Positions 54,101-62,449 of a stretch of DNA of 64,000 nucleotides are shown piece after piece. The translations under genes were made by a program, and so were the position numbers. The stretch is from Chitinophaga sp. (GTDB lineage Bacteria > Bacteroidota > Bacteroidia > Chitinophagales > Chitinophagaceae). Numbering within the stretch: position 1 is the first letter of the stretch; each line of letters begins with the position of its first letter. The notes under the pieces are model-generated. The model saw only the letters and a program-made list of their open reading frames with translations, was not told where the DNA came from and did no database searches. Where the stretch lies: assembly GCF_017745275.1 (NCBI RefSeq), contig NZ_JAGHZS010000001.1, positions 186,001 to 250,000 on the forward strand, given 5' to 3'.

Positions 54101-55015
54101 CTATTCGCTAACACAGCCATGGTGGGCTGTTTTGTTTGTTTTGCCAATGCCATATATAATAGATTCATAATAGGCCAGCTTATCTTTTCCCGGCAAAGCA
54201 ATGATCGTTACATCATTGGCAGCAAGTAAATCCAGCTTGAATTTGGATGCCACTACATATTCTTCGGGGATGTAATAATATATTTTATTAGGTACCGGCA
54301 CATTTTTATGGTGAAACTTTTGTCGCGCTCTGTAGGTCAGTAACCACCACAGGTCTGTTTCTACAAAGTCGAGCGATAAGCCGAAGATGTGAATATCATC
54401 CGTAAAGAATAAGTCAATCCACGAATGAAAGTATACTTCTTTGGAATGTATACGACGTAGTAATGAACGCCGTGGTACTTCTTTAGACGTATACACGGTA
54501 CCGCTGACTACATAGTTGCGCATCATCTGTAATTGTCCGCCATAGTGCTCAAAGCCCAGGTTAATACTCATTGGATTGAGGCAGTCACCGTGTATATGCC
54601 AGTAATTAGTATCCCCAACTTTATATTTTCTGAAGATGCTGTAAAACTTTTCGTTGATCAGACTGGTATTTTCCAACGGAGTGCTGCCTTCCAGTGTGAA
54701 CTCGTAATTGGTGGTAAGGATATGCGCCGGTTTAAGCGCCCTGATGGCGCTATGTATAGGATTGCCTTTAATCTCCGCCGCTTTGATAGCGATGAATGAT
54801 TTCAGGTCTTTCTCCCGGATTTTATGATTTTTGCTGGCGGTTAAAAAGATTTCTTCATACAACAATGGGAAAGGTTTTTTATTGTCCAGCTCTACACAGT
54901 CGCCTGCATGGCAGAAGGTGATAATATCCTGTAGCAGGTCTTTCCAGCTTTGTCCGCTGGAGATGTTGTTGATGTCATTTCCAATTAATAGCACGTGGTT
55001 TTTCATAAGATACAT
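54101..55015 (-). CDS. SIR2-like domain protein, candidate NAD-binding or NAD-hydrolysing enzyme
   Basis: 304 residues (an ATG at 55006 is an alternative start). Expected SIR2 landmarks: HVLLIGNDINNISSG (about residues 7-21), a divergent GAGxS-like loop followed by SWKDLL; HILTTNYEFTLEG (about 98-110), where TTNYD-type Asn contacts the nicotinamide ribose; HIHGD (about 140-144), with the catalytic-position His; and IFGLSLDFVETDLWWLL (about 210-226), the GxSxxD-type motif near the C-terminus. No Zn-ribbon cysteine pairs, so not a classical deacetylase. Prokaryotic SIR2-like proteins often act as NADase effectors of anti-phage systems. It follows alkB by 7 bases on the same strand. Confidence 0.75.
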   Translation of the reverse strand: MYLMKNHVLLIGNDINNISSGQSWKDLLQDIITFCHAGDCVELDNKKPFPLLYEEIFLTASKNHKIREKDLKSFIAIKAAEIKGNPIHSAIRALKPAHILTTNYEFTLEGSTPLENTSLINEKFYSIFRKYKVGDTNYWHIHGDCLNPMSINLGFEHYGGQLQMMRNYVVSGTVYTSKEVPRRSLLRRIHSKEVYFHSWIDLFFTDDIHIFGLSLDFVETDLWWLLTYRARQKFHHKNVPVPNKIYYYIPEEYVVASKFKLDLLAANDVTIIALPGKDKLAYYESIIYGIGKTNKTAHHGCVSE

Positions 55016-55022
55016 TCGGTTT

Positions 55023-55643
55023 TTAAGGGTTGATGAATCGGAAGGTGAGGTTAATTCTTCCCGTATTTACTTTAGTAGTTTTAGGCACCTGGTGTTCCCA
55101 GTAGGTTTGCAGGGAGCCTTTCATAATGAGTAAGGAGCCATGTTGTAGCGGCAGCTCATATTTGCGGGAATGATCATTTTTATACCGGAGCATGAAGCGC
55201 CGGGTAGCGCCGAAGTTTACAGAGGCAATCACCGGTTCTGGGCCCAGCTCCGGCTCATCATCGGCGTGCCAGCCCATAGAGTCGTTTCCGTTACGATATA
55301 AGTTCAATAGTACACTGTTGAAAGCATGTCCGCTTACCGGGGTAATCCGCTCGCGTATTTGTACCAGGGCGGGCGTCCAGCTTTCGGGGGAATAAGTAGT
55401 CCCGGCAAAGCGGTAAGAAGAGGTAGCGTCGCCATACCAGGCCATCAGCCTCGGAAATAAAACAGGTTTCCCATACATCATCATTGACTCCTGTTTCCAG
55501 GCAATGCTGTCTGTTAGTATACGCATGAAATCGTCGCTTTCCACTGTCGTAAAAAACTGTGGATAATAGGCCAGCTCTCCATTCAGTAATGAAATCTCTT
55601 TGGCTGCATCCCCATCGTCGAAGAAACTTCCCTGCACATTCAT
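55023..55643 (-). CDS. alkB: AlkB-type 2-oxoglutarate/Fe(II) dioxygenase
   Basis: Oxidative demethylase for N-alkylated bases in nucleic acid. 206 residues. HxD in GWHADDE (about 131-137), the third ligand His in YWEHQVPK (about 183-190), and the 2-oxoglutarate-binding Arg pair in GRINLTFRF near the C-terminus. LNLYRNGNDSMGWHAD and NFGATRRFMLRYK match AlkB. Gene order with the AlkA-like glycosylase upstream fits an alkylation-repair unit. Confidence 0.92.
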   Translation of the reverse strand: MNVQGSFFDDGDAAKEISLLNGELAYYPQFFTTVESDDFMRILTDSIAWKQESMMMYGKPVLFPRLMAWYGDATSSYRFAGTTYSPESWTPALVQIRERITPVSGHAFNSVLLNLYRNGNDSMGWHADDEPELGPEPVIASVNFGATRRFMLRYKNDHSRKYELPLQHGSLLIMKGSLQTYWEHQVPKTTKVNTGRINLTFRFINP

Positions 55644-55684
55644 ACTATAAATTTAAGAACACGCTACGCAGTGTATATGTGGAG

Positions 55685-56353
55685 TTATTTGTCGGGCGTA
55701 TTATCTTTCCAGGACCACAGATAGCGACAGGCATGAGTACGGTAGGGCGACCATTTCGCCGATATTTTGCGCAGTTGATCCCTGAATTCTTTCTTGTTGT
55801 CCCGGTCCAGTTTATATAGTTTAATCATGGCCTGCTGCAACCCCCAGTCATCTATGGCAAAAACATCTTCCCGGCCCAGGTAAAACATCAACAGCATTTC
55901 CACCGTCCAGCGGCCTACGCCCTTGATTTGCGTCAAATAAGCGATGATGGTTTCATCATCCATTTTTTTCAGCTTACTATCGGTGACTTTTTCTGCAATC
56001 ACAAAAGCAGCAACGTTATGCACATAGGTGACTTTGGCGTTGGACAAACCAATACCGCGAAGGGTCAGTGCCGGGGTATCCAGTATTTGTTGGGCAGTAG
56101 GTTCCTTGCGGCCGTAAAGGTCCAGGAAGCGGGAGTAGATCACATCCGCTACCTTAACGGACAGCTGTTGACTCATAATAGAGCCGATCAGCTTCAGGCA
56201 GATATTTTTTCGTATAGTCAGCTCCGTTAATGGGCCGTCAATAATTTTTCCGAGCTTTTTATCTTTGCCCAGGTGGTCCAGGTAGTGAATCCGCCTGGCT
56301 TCCGGAGCGCCTGTTGATTTGGGCATAATACGTTTTTTAATGAAATACGTCAC
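55685..56353 (-). CDS. AlkA-like DNA-3-methyladenine glycosylase (HhH-GPD family)
   Basis: 222 residues; an ATG at 56326 (MPKSTGAPEARR) is an alternative start. LIGSIMSQQLSVKVADVIYSRF and TPALTLRGIGLSNAKVTYVHN lead to the helix-hairpin-helix TQIKGVGRWTVEMLLMFYLG (about 142-161) and the catalytic Asp in VFAIDDWGLQQ. Removes N3-methyladenine and related lesions. Lacks the AlkA N-terminal domain, like many DNA-3-methyladenine glycosylase 2 proteins. Starts about 30 bases after the M28 peptidase stop; alkB follows at 41 bases. Confidence 0.92.
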   Translation of the reverse strand: MTYFIKKRIMPKSTGAPEARRIHYLDHLGKDKKLGKIIDGPLTELTIRKNICLKLIGSIMSQQLSVKVADVIYSRFLDLYGRKEPTAQQILDTPALTLRGIGLSNAKVTYVHNVAAFVIAEKVTDSKLKKMDDETIIAYLTQIKGVGRWTVEMLLMFYLGREDVFAIDDWGLQQAMIKLYKLDRDNKKEFRDQLRKISAKWSPYRTHACRYLWSWKDNTPDK

Positions 56354-56384
56354 TTGTCATCCACCCCGGAATACCAGTCCCTGA

Positions 56385-57377
56385 TTAATAATTGAAAGGC
56401 TGTGTATAGATCACCTGCAGCAGGGTTTGACCCACTGATTGCAGTGTTTTTTTATCTATCACATCCATGTTGTCGTTCTGTGTATGCCAGTGAGGAGCAA
56501 AGTCGTTATTAGCCTGCAACGCAATGATATCAAATGTCGGGATATTAGCGATGGTGTTTACCGCAATATGATCATCTGTGATAAAAGCGCCATTGTTTTC
56601 ATAACGGAACTGATCAGAGTAGCCCAGTTTGTTAGCTACATCCCAGAACATTTTCATTTGTGCAGGTGCATATTGCTTGGAAGAGCCTTCCATATAAAAC
56701 TGTGTACCACGGCCGCCTACCATGTCCAACAAGATACCATAGTTAGCCTTGTAGCCTGGTACATGAGGGTTTTTAGCCCAGTACTGGGTGCCAAGGCAAA
56801 AAGAGTTTTCATCATTTTTGGCACCGTAGTCTTCCACATCTACCAATAAAATATCAACACCCGCTTCCGGCTTCTGTAAACGGAACTGACGGGCCACTTC
56901 CATGAGTACTGCTACACCGCTGGCGCCATCATCCGCGCCATCCAGCTTCTTCGTTTTGTCAAAAGCATCTTCATCTGCCCAGGGACGGGTGTCCCAGTGG
57001 GCCAGTAGTAATATGCGCTGTTTGGCTGCCGGATTAAAGCTGGCGATGATATTAATACAGGGTAGCTTCTCATTTTTAGGGCCGGTAACGGTGGTTTTTT
57101 GCACATATACCGTATCCGCCCAGGAACGGAAACGACCAATCAGGTAATTGGCGCATTTTTCCTGTGCTGGTGTATTGGGTATTCTGGGTCCGAAACTCAC
57201 CTGCTTTGCGGTGTAAGCATATGCAGAATCTGCCTGGAAAACAGGCACCGGTACATCCAGCTTGGCTACCTTGCTGGCGCCGGTACTGTCGTTGTTGTTG
57301 TCGCTTGTTTGGCCATTCTGCTGACAGGCGCCAGCCACAAGGGCCAGCGCAGTCAGCGTAATAAGAGCTTTACGCAT
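56385..57377 (-). CDS. M28-family metallohydrolase, glutaminyl-cyclase-like lipoprotein
   Basis: 330 residues; lipobox VAGAC, Cys18, followed by an Asn/Asp/Ser-rich linker. Zinc ligands: HWDTRPWAD (His), LDGADDGASG (bridging Asp), LLVDVEDYG (Glu pair) and HWHTQNDN (final His). This M28 subgroup includes glutaminyl-peptide cyclotransferases, and the HWDTRP and NFxxxxW-like patterns are in agreement, so pyroglutamate formation at N-termini of exported proteins is as likely as peptidase activity. Located 20 bases after the cysS stop. Confidence 0.88.
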   Translation of the reverse strand: MRKALITLTALALVAGACQQNGQTSDNNNDSTGASKVAKLDVPVPVFQADSAYAYTAKQVSFGPRIPNTPAQEKCANYLIGRFRSWADTVYVQKTTVTGPKNEKLPCINIIASFNPAAKQRILLLAHWDTRPWADEDAFDKTKKLDGADDGASGVAVLMEVARQFRLQKPEAGVDILLVDVEDYGAKNDENSFCLGTQYWAKNPHVPGYKANYGILLDMVGGRGTQFYMEGSSKQYAPAQMKMFWDVANKLGYSDQFRYENNGAFITDDHIAVNTIANIPTFDIIALQANNDFAPHWHTQNDNMDVIDKKTLQSVGQTLLQVIYTQPFNY

Positions 57378-57397
57378 TATCTTCGGAAATATTTAGT

Positions 57398-58897
57398 TTA
57401 TTGAAGACTGTATGAAACAGATCCGTCTTTTTCATCTTTTAACTGCACGCCAATAGATAATAATTCATTCCGGATTTTGTCGGAAGTGGCGTAGTCCTTA
57501 CGGCTTTTCGCTTCTTTCCGCATTTCAATCAGCATCTGTAACACCCCATCCAGTTTATTATCTTCACCGGTAATTACTTCCTGTTGAATGCCCAGGATGT
57601 CTACCAGGAAGGTTTTCCAGGTTTCCTGTAACAAGGTGAAAGTAGTTTCGCTGAGTTCGTGCATTTTTATTTGCCCGCCTTTCAGCGAGTTGATGACAGG
57701 TGTCAGTTCAAACAGATTTGCCAGTATTTTTGCCGTGTTGAAGTCATCATTCATGAACTCCGTGCATTCTTCGCACCAGGTACGTACCTGTTTGTCCAGT
57801 TCCTCATTAATGCCTTGTCCGTTGCTGCCGGTATACGTGAGCTTTTGTAAAGTTTCATAGGCGGCCCATAAGCGCTGCAGGCCTTTCTCAGCAGCCTGGA
57901 GGGCTTCATTGGAGAAATCCAGCGTACCGCGGTAATGTGTCTGCAACACAAAGAAACGAATGGTCATGGGGCTGTAAGGCTTATCCAGCTGCGGATTGGA
58001 GCCGGAAAACATTTCAGTGAGCTTAATGGTATTGTTGTAAGCTTTTCCCATTTTGCGGCCGTTAATGGTGATCATGTTATTGTGCATCCAGTAACGGGCC
58101 ATCATTTCTCCATGTGCTACCTCGCTTTGCGCTATTTCGCACTCGTGGTGCGGAAACTGCAGGTCCATACCACCACCGTGGATATCAAACTGACCACCGA
58201 GATATTTGGCGCTCATGGCAGAGCACTCAATATGCCATCCGGGGAAACCTTCGCCCCATGGGCTTGGCCAGCGCATCAGGTGTTCAGGCGGCGCCTTTTT
58301 CCATAATGCAAAATCCGCTTTGTTGCGTTTATCATCCTGTCCTTCCAGCTCCCTGGTGGTTTCCAGCATATCTTCCAGTACACGGCCGCTTAAAATGCCG
58401 TAGTCGTGGCTGGCGGCATATTTTTTCACGTCAAAGTATACACTGCCATCTACTTCATAGGCATAGCCTTTTTCCATGATGGTTTTAATCATTTCTATCT
58501 GCTCAATGATATGACCGGTAGCAGTAGGTTCTATGCTGGGTTCCTGGCAGCCGAATTGCAGCATGGCCCAGTGGTACAGGTTGGTGTATTTCTGTACCAG
58601 CTCCATAGGTTCCAGCTTTTCCAGGATGGCAAACTTTGAAATCTTATCTTCTGCGGCGCGGCCTTCTTCTTCAAAGTGACCGGCGTCGGTGATATTACGT
58701 ACATAACGTACTTTATAACCCAGGTGCTTTAAATAGCGAAATACCACGTCAAATGTGATGTACGGGCGGGCATGGCCCAGGTGCGACTCTCCTGATACGG
58801 TTGGTCCGCACACATACATGCCTACGTGGCCAGGGTGTAAGGGGGTGAATACTTCTTTTTGTCGATGTAATGAATTGTATATCCTGAGTTCTGACAT
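57398..58897 (-). CDS. cysS: Cysteinyl-tRNA synthetase
   Basis: The homology-supported start is [13 protein letters not shown] (58897); an in-frame ATG at 58942 also fits the promoter position. Class I synthetase of about 499 residues. Zinc Cys in YVCGPTV, HIGH-type [11 protein letters not shown], the second zinc Cys in [15 protein letters not shown], and KMGKAYNN in place of KMSKS. The C-terminal anticodon-binding and DALR domains are present. First gene of a minus-strand run through the M28 peptidase, AlkA-like glycosylase, alkB and the SIR2-like gene. Confidence 0.96.
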   Translation of the reverse strand: MSELRIYNSLHRQKEVFTPLHPGHVGMYVCGPTVSGESHLGHARPYITFDVVFRYLKHLGYKVRYVRNITDAGHFEEEGRAAEDKISKFAILEKLEPMELVQKYTNLYHWAMLQFGCQEPSIEPTATGHIIEQIEMIKTIMEKGYAYEVDGSVYFDVKKYAASHDYGILSGRVLEDMLETTRELEGQDDKRNKADFALWKKAPPEHLMRWPSPWGEGFPGWHIECSAMSAKYLGGQFDIHGGGMDLQFPHHECEIAQSEVAHGEMMARYWMHNNMITINGRKMGKAYNNTIKLTEMFSGSNPQLDKPYSPMTIRFFVLQTHYRGTLDFSNEALQAAEKGLQRLWAAYETLQKLTYTGSNGQGINEELDKQVRTWCEECTEFMNDDFNTAKILANLFELTPVINSLKGGQIKMHELSETTFTLLQETWKTFLVDILGIQQEVITGEDNKLDGVLQMLIEMRKEAKSRKDYATSDKIRNELLSIGVQLKDEKDGSVSYSLQ

Positions 58898-58964
58898 ATG
58901 CTGTAAATGACAGATGCCGTCCGGGCTACCGGATTCCGACATCTTATTTTTTATTGATGGATGG

Positions 58965-58972
58965 CAAAGATA
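58965..58972 (-). promoter_or_regulatory. Candidate -7 promoter element for cysS
   Basis: TATCTTTG on the minus strand matches TAnnTTTG. Transcription near 58960 leaves room for both possible cysS start codons (leaders of about 18 or 63 bases). Confidence 0.5.
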
Positions 58973-59055
58973 AAAATTGTTTTCCGGGTACGATTAAATC
59001 CCGGAACAACATCGCTCTATCCAATAGATATGATACATTTTCATAATGATTACAG

Positions 59056-60198
59056 TTATTTATTTACTTCTACTTCCGTTTTTCCACTGCCCATTAAACT
59101 CAGATTGGCAATTACAGGATAATGATCAGACAGGTCGGAAATGATTTTCCGGAAGCTATTTACCTTAAAATGGTTGCTCACAAAAACATAATCGATACGT
59201 AATGTAGGCGCCAGCCCTGTAAAAGTACGCCCTATTCCGAAACCTTTTTGCAGAAAAGCATCTTGTAAATCCCCTTTAATGGTAAAGTAGGTATAAGAGG
59301 CCGGGGTATCATTAAAATCACCACAAACGATTACAGGATAAGGGCTTTCCCGGATAAAACTGCCTACAATATCGGCCTGTTGACTGCGACGTATATACGC
59401 TTCCCGCATTTTTTGGATAATGCTTTTAGTCGCTTTCAACCCCGTATCTTCCTGCTTTTTTATTTTCTCAATGGCCGTATAATCTTTTTTATCAAACCGG
59501 TATGATTCCAGGTGCATGTTAATAATGCGGATGGTATCATTTCCCTTTACGATATCTGCATAAATCAGGCTCTCGCTTCTGGGACCTACGCTCATCTTCA
59601 CTTTATCGGATGCAATGATCGGAAAACGGGAATAAATGATAGATCCCCAGTGTTGCATACCATCACGGTTAAAATCGCTGGAAAAGTAACGATACGGCAG
59701 GGACATCTCCCTTGAAATATCTTCCCGGTTGTTAAAATCATTCTTTTTTTCCGAGGTATAGAAGTCCTGGAAGCAGGCAATATCCAGCTCCTGCTTTTTT
59801 ATCATGGCAAACATCGCCTGACGGTTGTATTTACTGTCCCTTTCCCGGTATAGTCCAAACTGGCTAACATTATAGCTCATGATGGTGAGCGTATTGTCGC
59901 CCTTTGCCGCCTTATTGCCCGAAGGCAGATGAAAAGCCACAAAAGCACTGATAGACTTCCATCCCAATAATAGCGCAATCAGGGATAGCAAGGCATAGCG
60001 ATAATTAAAAAATAGCCACCCGATAAGGAATATGGTCAACACACCCAGTAAAAACGGGAATGCCAGTGTAATAAAACTGATGGGCCAAAACCACGCCGGC
60101 GAAATATAAGGCGCCAGGCAGGCTCCCAGGAAAAGTAATACCACGGCGAAGTTGATGATCAGAAAAAATCCTTTCGTAAAGAGTCGTAAAAATCGCAC
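59056..60198 (-). CDS. Membrane-anchored endonuclease/exonuclease/phosphatase family protein, copy 1
   Basis: 380 residues. Three hydrophobic helices (about residues 10-95). The EEP catalytic domain spans about 100-370: LTIMSYNVSQFG, DIACFQDFYTSEKK (Glu replaced by Asp in the usual QE position), RIINMHLESYRF, VIVCGDFNDTP and LSDHYPVIANLSL. All metal-site motifs except the Glu position are recognisable. Sphingomyelinase-like and nuclease-like functions are both possible. It is a paralogue of the next gene, 28 bases away, with similar length and layout. Confidence 0.82.
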   Translation of the reverse strand: MRFLRLFTKGFFLIINFAVVLLFLGACLAPYISPAWFWPISFITLAFPFLLGVLTIFLIGWLFFNYRYALLSLIALLLGWKSISAFVAFHLPSGNKAAKGDNTLTIMSYNVSQFGLYRERDSKYNRQAMFAMIKKQELDIACFQDFYTSEKKNDFNNREDISREMSLPYRYFSSDFNRDGMQHWGSIIYSRFPIIASDKVKMSVGPRSESLIYADIVKGNDTIRIINMHLESYRFDKKDYTAIEKIKKQEDTGLKATKSIIQKMREAYIRRSQQADIVGSFIRESPYPVIVCGDFNDTPASYTYFTIKGDLQDAFLQKGFGIGRTFTGLAPTLRIDYVFVSNHFKVNSFRKIISDLSDHYPVIANLSLMGSGKTEVEVNK

Positions 60199-60226
60199 CG
60201 CGTCGTACTTTGTTGAAGTACTAAAG

Positions 60227-61324
60227 TTAGTATTTTTTCAACGACAGACAGGCCATAACCGGGAAATGCTCTGAAGGATGTGTAGGGAGCACCTGCCCTC
60301 CATGAATACGAAAGAGCCGCTGCGCCAGGATATAATCGATCCGCAGGGAGGGCGATAAAAAAGATAAGGTACGTCCCCAACCACGGCCAGTTTCCAGGAA
60401 AACGTCCTGCAAATTCCGGCTAACCGTTCTGTAGGTATATGATACCGGCGTATCATTGAAGTCGCCACAAACAATAGTCGGGTAGGGGCTTTTAGCTATC
60501 AGTGCCGCCAGTTGCTCTGCCTGCGAAGCTCTTTTCCGGAAAGTGGCCCGCATTTTATGAATCAGCCCCGAGCTGCCAGGGGCTTTCATATTTTCATAAT
60601 CATCACCTTTAAACATATACGAAGTTAGCTGCACCGAAAACACCCGGATAGTATCGCTTTGTACCACCAGGTCTGCCTGTAGGAAAGTGCTGCCGCTGCC
60701 TGCCTTGCTTTCTCCACAGGGAATAGCTTGGGCAGTCGCTATTGGAAAGCGGGAAAACAGTGCGATGCCGTAATGCCAGGTATTCCACCCGGTTTTGTCG
60801 CAGGTAAAATAATGGTAGGTGTAATGTCCTGCCTGCATCAGGCTGTCTATATGGTGTTCCAGGTCCGGTTTATCATTGCTGTAGAATTCCTGCATGCACA
60901 GGATATCCGGACTGTTTTTCAGTACCACGTTATAGATAGCAGCAGCTTTGTCTTTATCCGTTTTATAGGCCATCAGCCCCATGCTGCTGGTATTGTAGGT
61001 CATGAGGGTAAACTCCTGGCTATTGGGGTGCTTGGCAATATTGTTATTAGGGAAGATGTGAACGCCCCAGGTAGTCAATGCCGCGGGAATACAACAGAGT
61101 ACTGCGATACCGCACAGCCACCACAGTTTTTTGTATTTAAGCCACCACAGCACAGGTATCAAAAGTAAACTAACAGGAAACAGGAGGGGAAAGAAGAAGC
61201 CAGAGAACCCGGTAATCCAATATTTGCCGGGGTTGAGATACGGAAGATAGGCACTTAATAGCAGGCCTGTCAATATGATCAAACTACCCCAAAGCAAAAG
61301 CTGTCGAAAAATTTTTTGTAGCAT
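60227..61324 (-). CDS. Membrane-anchored endonuclease/exonuclease/phosphatase family protein, copy 2
   Basis: 365 residues with three N-terminal helices and an EEP domain: FTLMTYNTSSMG, DILCMQEFYSNDKPD (canonical QE retained), VQLTSYMFKG, TIVCGDFNDTPVSYTY and HPSEHFPVMACLSL, where Glu replaces the usual Asp before the terminal His. It thus differs from copy 1 in the two metal-site positions, each copy keeping the residue the other has changed. Upstream of it lies a complex inverted repeat. Confidence 0.82.
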   Translation of the reverse strand: MLQKIFRQLLLWGSLIILTGLLLSAYLPYLNPGKYWITGFSGFFFPLLFPVSLLLIPVLWWLKYKKLWWLCGIAVLCCIPAALTTWGVHIFPNNNIAKHPNSQEFTLMTYNTSSMGLMAYKTDKDKAAAIYNVVLKNSPDILCMQEFYSNDKPDLEHHIDSLMQAGHYTYHYFTCDKTGWNTWHYGIALFSRFPIATAQAIPCGESKAGSGSTFLQADLVVQSDTIRVFSVQLTSYMFKGDDYENMKAPGSSGLIHKMRATFRKRASQAEQLAALIAKSPYPTIVCGDFNDTPVSYTYRTVSRNLQDVFLETGRGWGRTLSFLSPSLRIDYILAQRLFRIHGGQVLPTHPSEHFPVMACLSLKKY

Positions 61325-61343
61325 AGGGTTTACAAGCAGTTGC

Positions 61344-61460
61344 GAAATACAAATTACGGATTACAGCCATTAAATTAAAAATTAATGGGAATACATGAAC
61401 GGATAAACACCGTTTCTGTATTCCCATCTATCGTAATTCAGAATTCGTAATTCGTAATGC
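61344..61460. repeat. Complex inverted repeat with AATTACGAATT-type outer arms
   Basis: Inner hairpin: 61385-61402 with 61410-61427 (18 bp, one mismatch, one wobble, 7-base loop). Outer arms of 19 bases (61344-61362 with 61442-61460) pair imperfectly and contain the repeated ATTACG unit. Lies between the rhomboid-like gene stop and the second EEP gene start; probably a terminator of the former. No copy elsewhere in the window. Confidence 0.6.
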
Positions 61461-61462
61461 TT

Positions 61463-62395
61463 TTATTCTGTTCGGCTTGCCCGGACTAAAGTGTCTCTTT
61501 CGTCAGGAGTAAGAGAGGACAGGCCGTTTTCATTGATCTTATCAAGAATTTCATTCAGTCGTTGTTCCGGCACTTTGCCAATACGTCTGAATGGTTGTTG
61601 CTCAGTATCGACTGTTCCCAGCTTTTTTTTAAGCTCGTCGGGATTTACCTGTTGGGAGGCCGGATGAAAAACGTGTGTCAGCTTAAATGCAAGCCTGTTA
61701 AAACCAGCGCCCCAGTCGTTACCTTTTTTCCACTGTGTCATGTAAATCAAACCTGCAATGCCACCGCCTGCCAATAAAGGAATGTAGGTATAACCATAGG
61801 CAGATGACATGAGCAGCGATCCCACGGAAAGTACAACAAATAACAGGGTGATCACCCAGAGGGATATACCACCGGCCAGTAAAGGGAAGATGCGATAACG
61901 CGGTGCAATAGCGGTAACGCCCACGGCTATTGCCATAATGCTGCCACCTGCTCCCAGCCAGTATTCGGCACCGGCAATAACGTGGAAGGATGGAATTACA
62001 GCCATAGCTGCTACATAAAAGAGATTACCTACAATACCACCGAAAAGATATAAAGGTAAAATTCGTTGATGGCCGGCCAGGTGTTGCATAAAAGTGCCAA
62101 AGCACCACAACCACACCATATTGGTAAATACCTGCCAGACACTGATATGTGTAAACAGGGAGGTGACCAGCGTCCATGGACGTGTTAACAGTTTAGCCGG
62201 GCTGGCCGGAAGCCTTAACCAGGACATGATATCCTGATGAAATCTTGGCTCTCCCACATTCTCCATTTTGTAGATCACAAGGGTGAAGAAGAGGAATATA
62301 AAAACAGTGAGATTAACGATCAACAATTGTGTCACCATATTTCGTCCTTCTCCTAAAGAGAGGCGGGGCAATTTCTCTTTTTCCAACGCATGCAT
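61463..62395 (-). CDS. Rhomboid-family membrane protein lacking catalytic residues (pseudoprotease)
   Basis: 310 residues from the ATG at 62395 (MHALEKEKL). An upstream in-frame ATG at 62413 would lie at or ahead of the predicted transcription start. Six or seven helices with rhomboid landmarks: PWTLVTSLFTHISVWQVFTNMVWLWCFG (L1 region), GGIVGNLFYVAAM, and LGAGGSIMAIAVG, where the catalytic GxSG is GAGG, so the nucleophile Ser position is Gly. The helix-6 segment reads IPLLAGGGIAGLIYM without the catalytic His. A soluble C-terminal tail of about 75 residues ends SSLTPDERDTLVRAS. Likely a binding or chaperone rhomboid, like eukaryotic iRhoms. Next to an intact rhomboid. Confidence 0.82.
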   Translation of the reverse strand: MHALEKEKLPRLSLGEGRNMVTQLLIVNLTVFIFLFFTLVIYKMENVGEPRFHQDIMSWLRLPASPAKLLTRPWTLVTSLFTHISVWQVFTNMVWLWCFGTFMQHLAGHQRILPLYLFGGIVGNLFYVAAMAVIPSFHVIAGAEYWLGAGGSIMAIAVGVTAIAPRYRIFPLLAGGISLWVITLLFVVLSVGSLLMSSAYGYTYIPLLAGGGIAGLIYMTQWKKGNDWGAGFNRLAFKLTHVFHPASQQVNPDELKKKLGTVDTEQQPFRRIGKVPEQRLNEILDKINENGLSSLTPDERDTLVRASRTE

Positions 62396-62415
62396 GGTAC
62401 ATAATTTTTTCAATA

Positions 62416-62423
62416 CAAAAATA
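62416..62423 (-). promoter_or_regulatory. Candidate -7 promoter element for the rhomboid pseudoprotease gene
   Basis: TATTTTTG on the minus strand matches TAnnTTTG. Transcription near 62411 gives a leader of about 16 bases to the ATG at 62395. Confidence 0.5.
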
Positions 62424-62425
62424 CG

Positions 62426-62449
62426 TTATTAATACAGTTGTATTAATAA
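62426..62449. promoter_or_regulatory. Perfect 24-bp dyad, candidate operator
   Basis: TTATTAATACA (62426-62436) and its exact complement TGTATTAATAA (62439-62449), separated by GT. It covers the spacer region just upstream of the -7 element and the stop codon of the upstream rhomboid gene. A 2-base centre and AT-rich arms suit a dimeric regulator better than an RNA hairpin. Confidence 0.55.
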
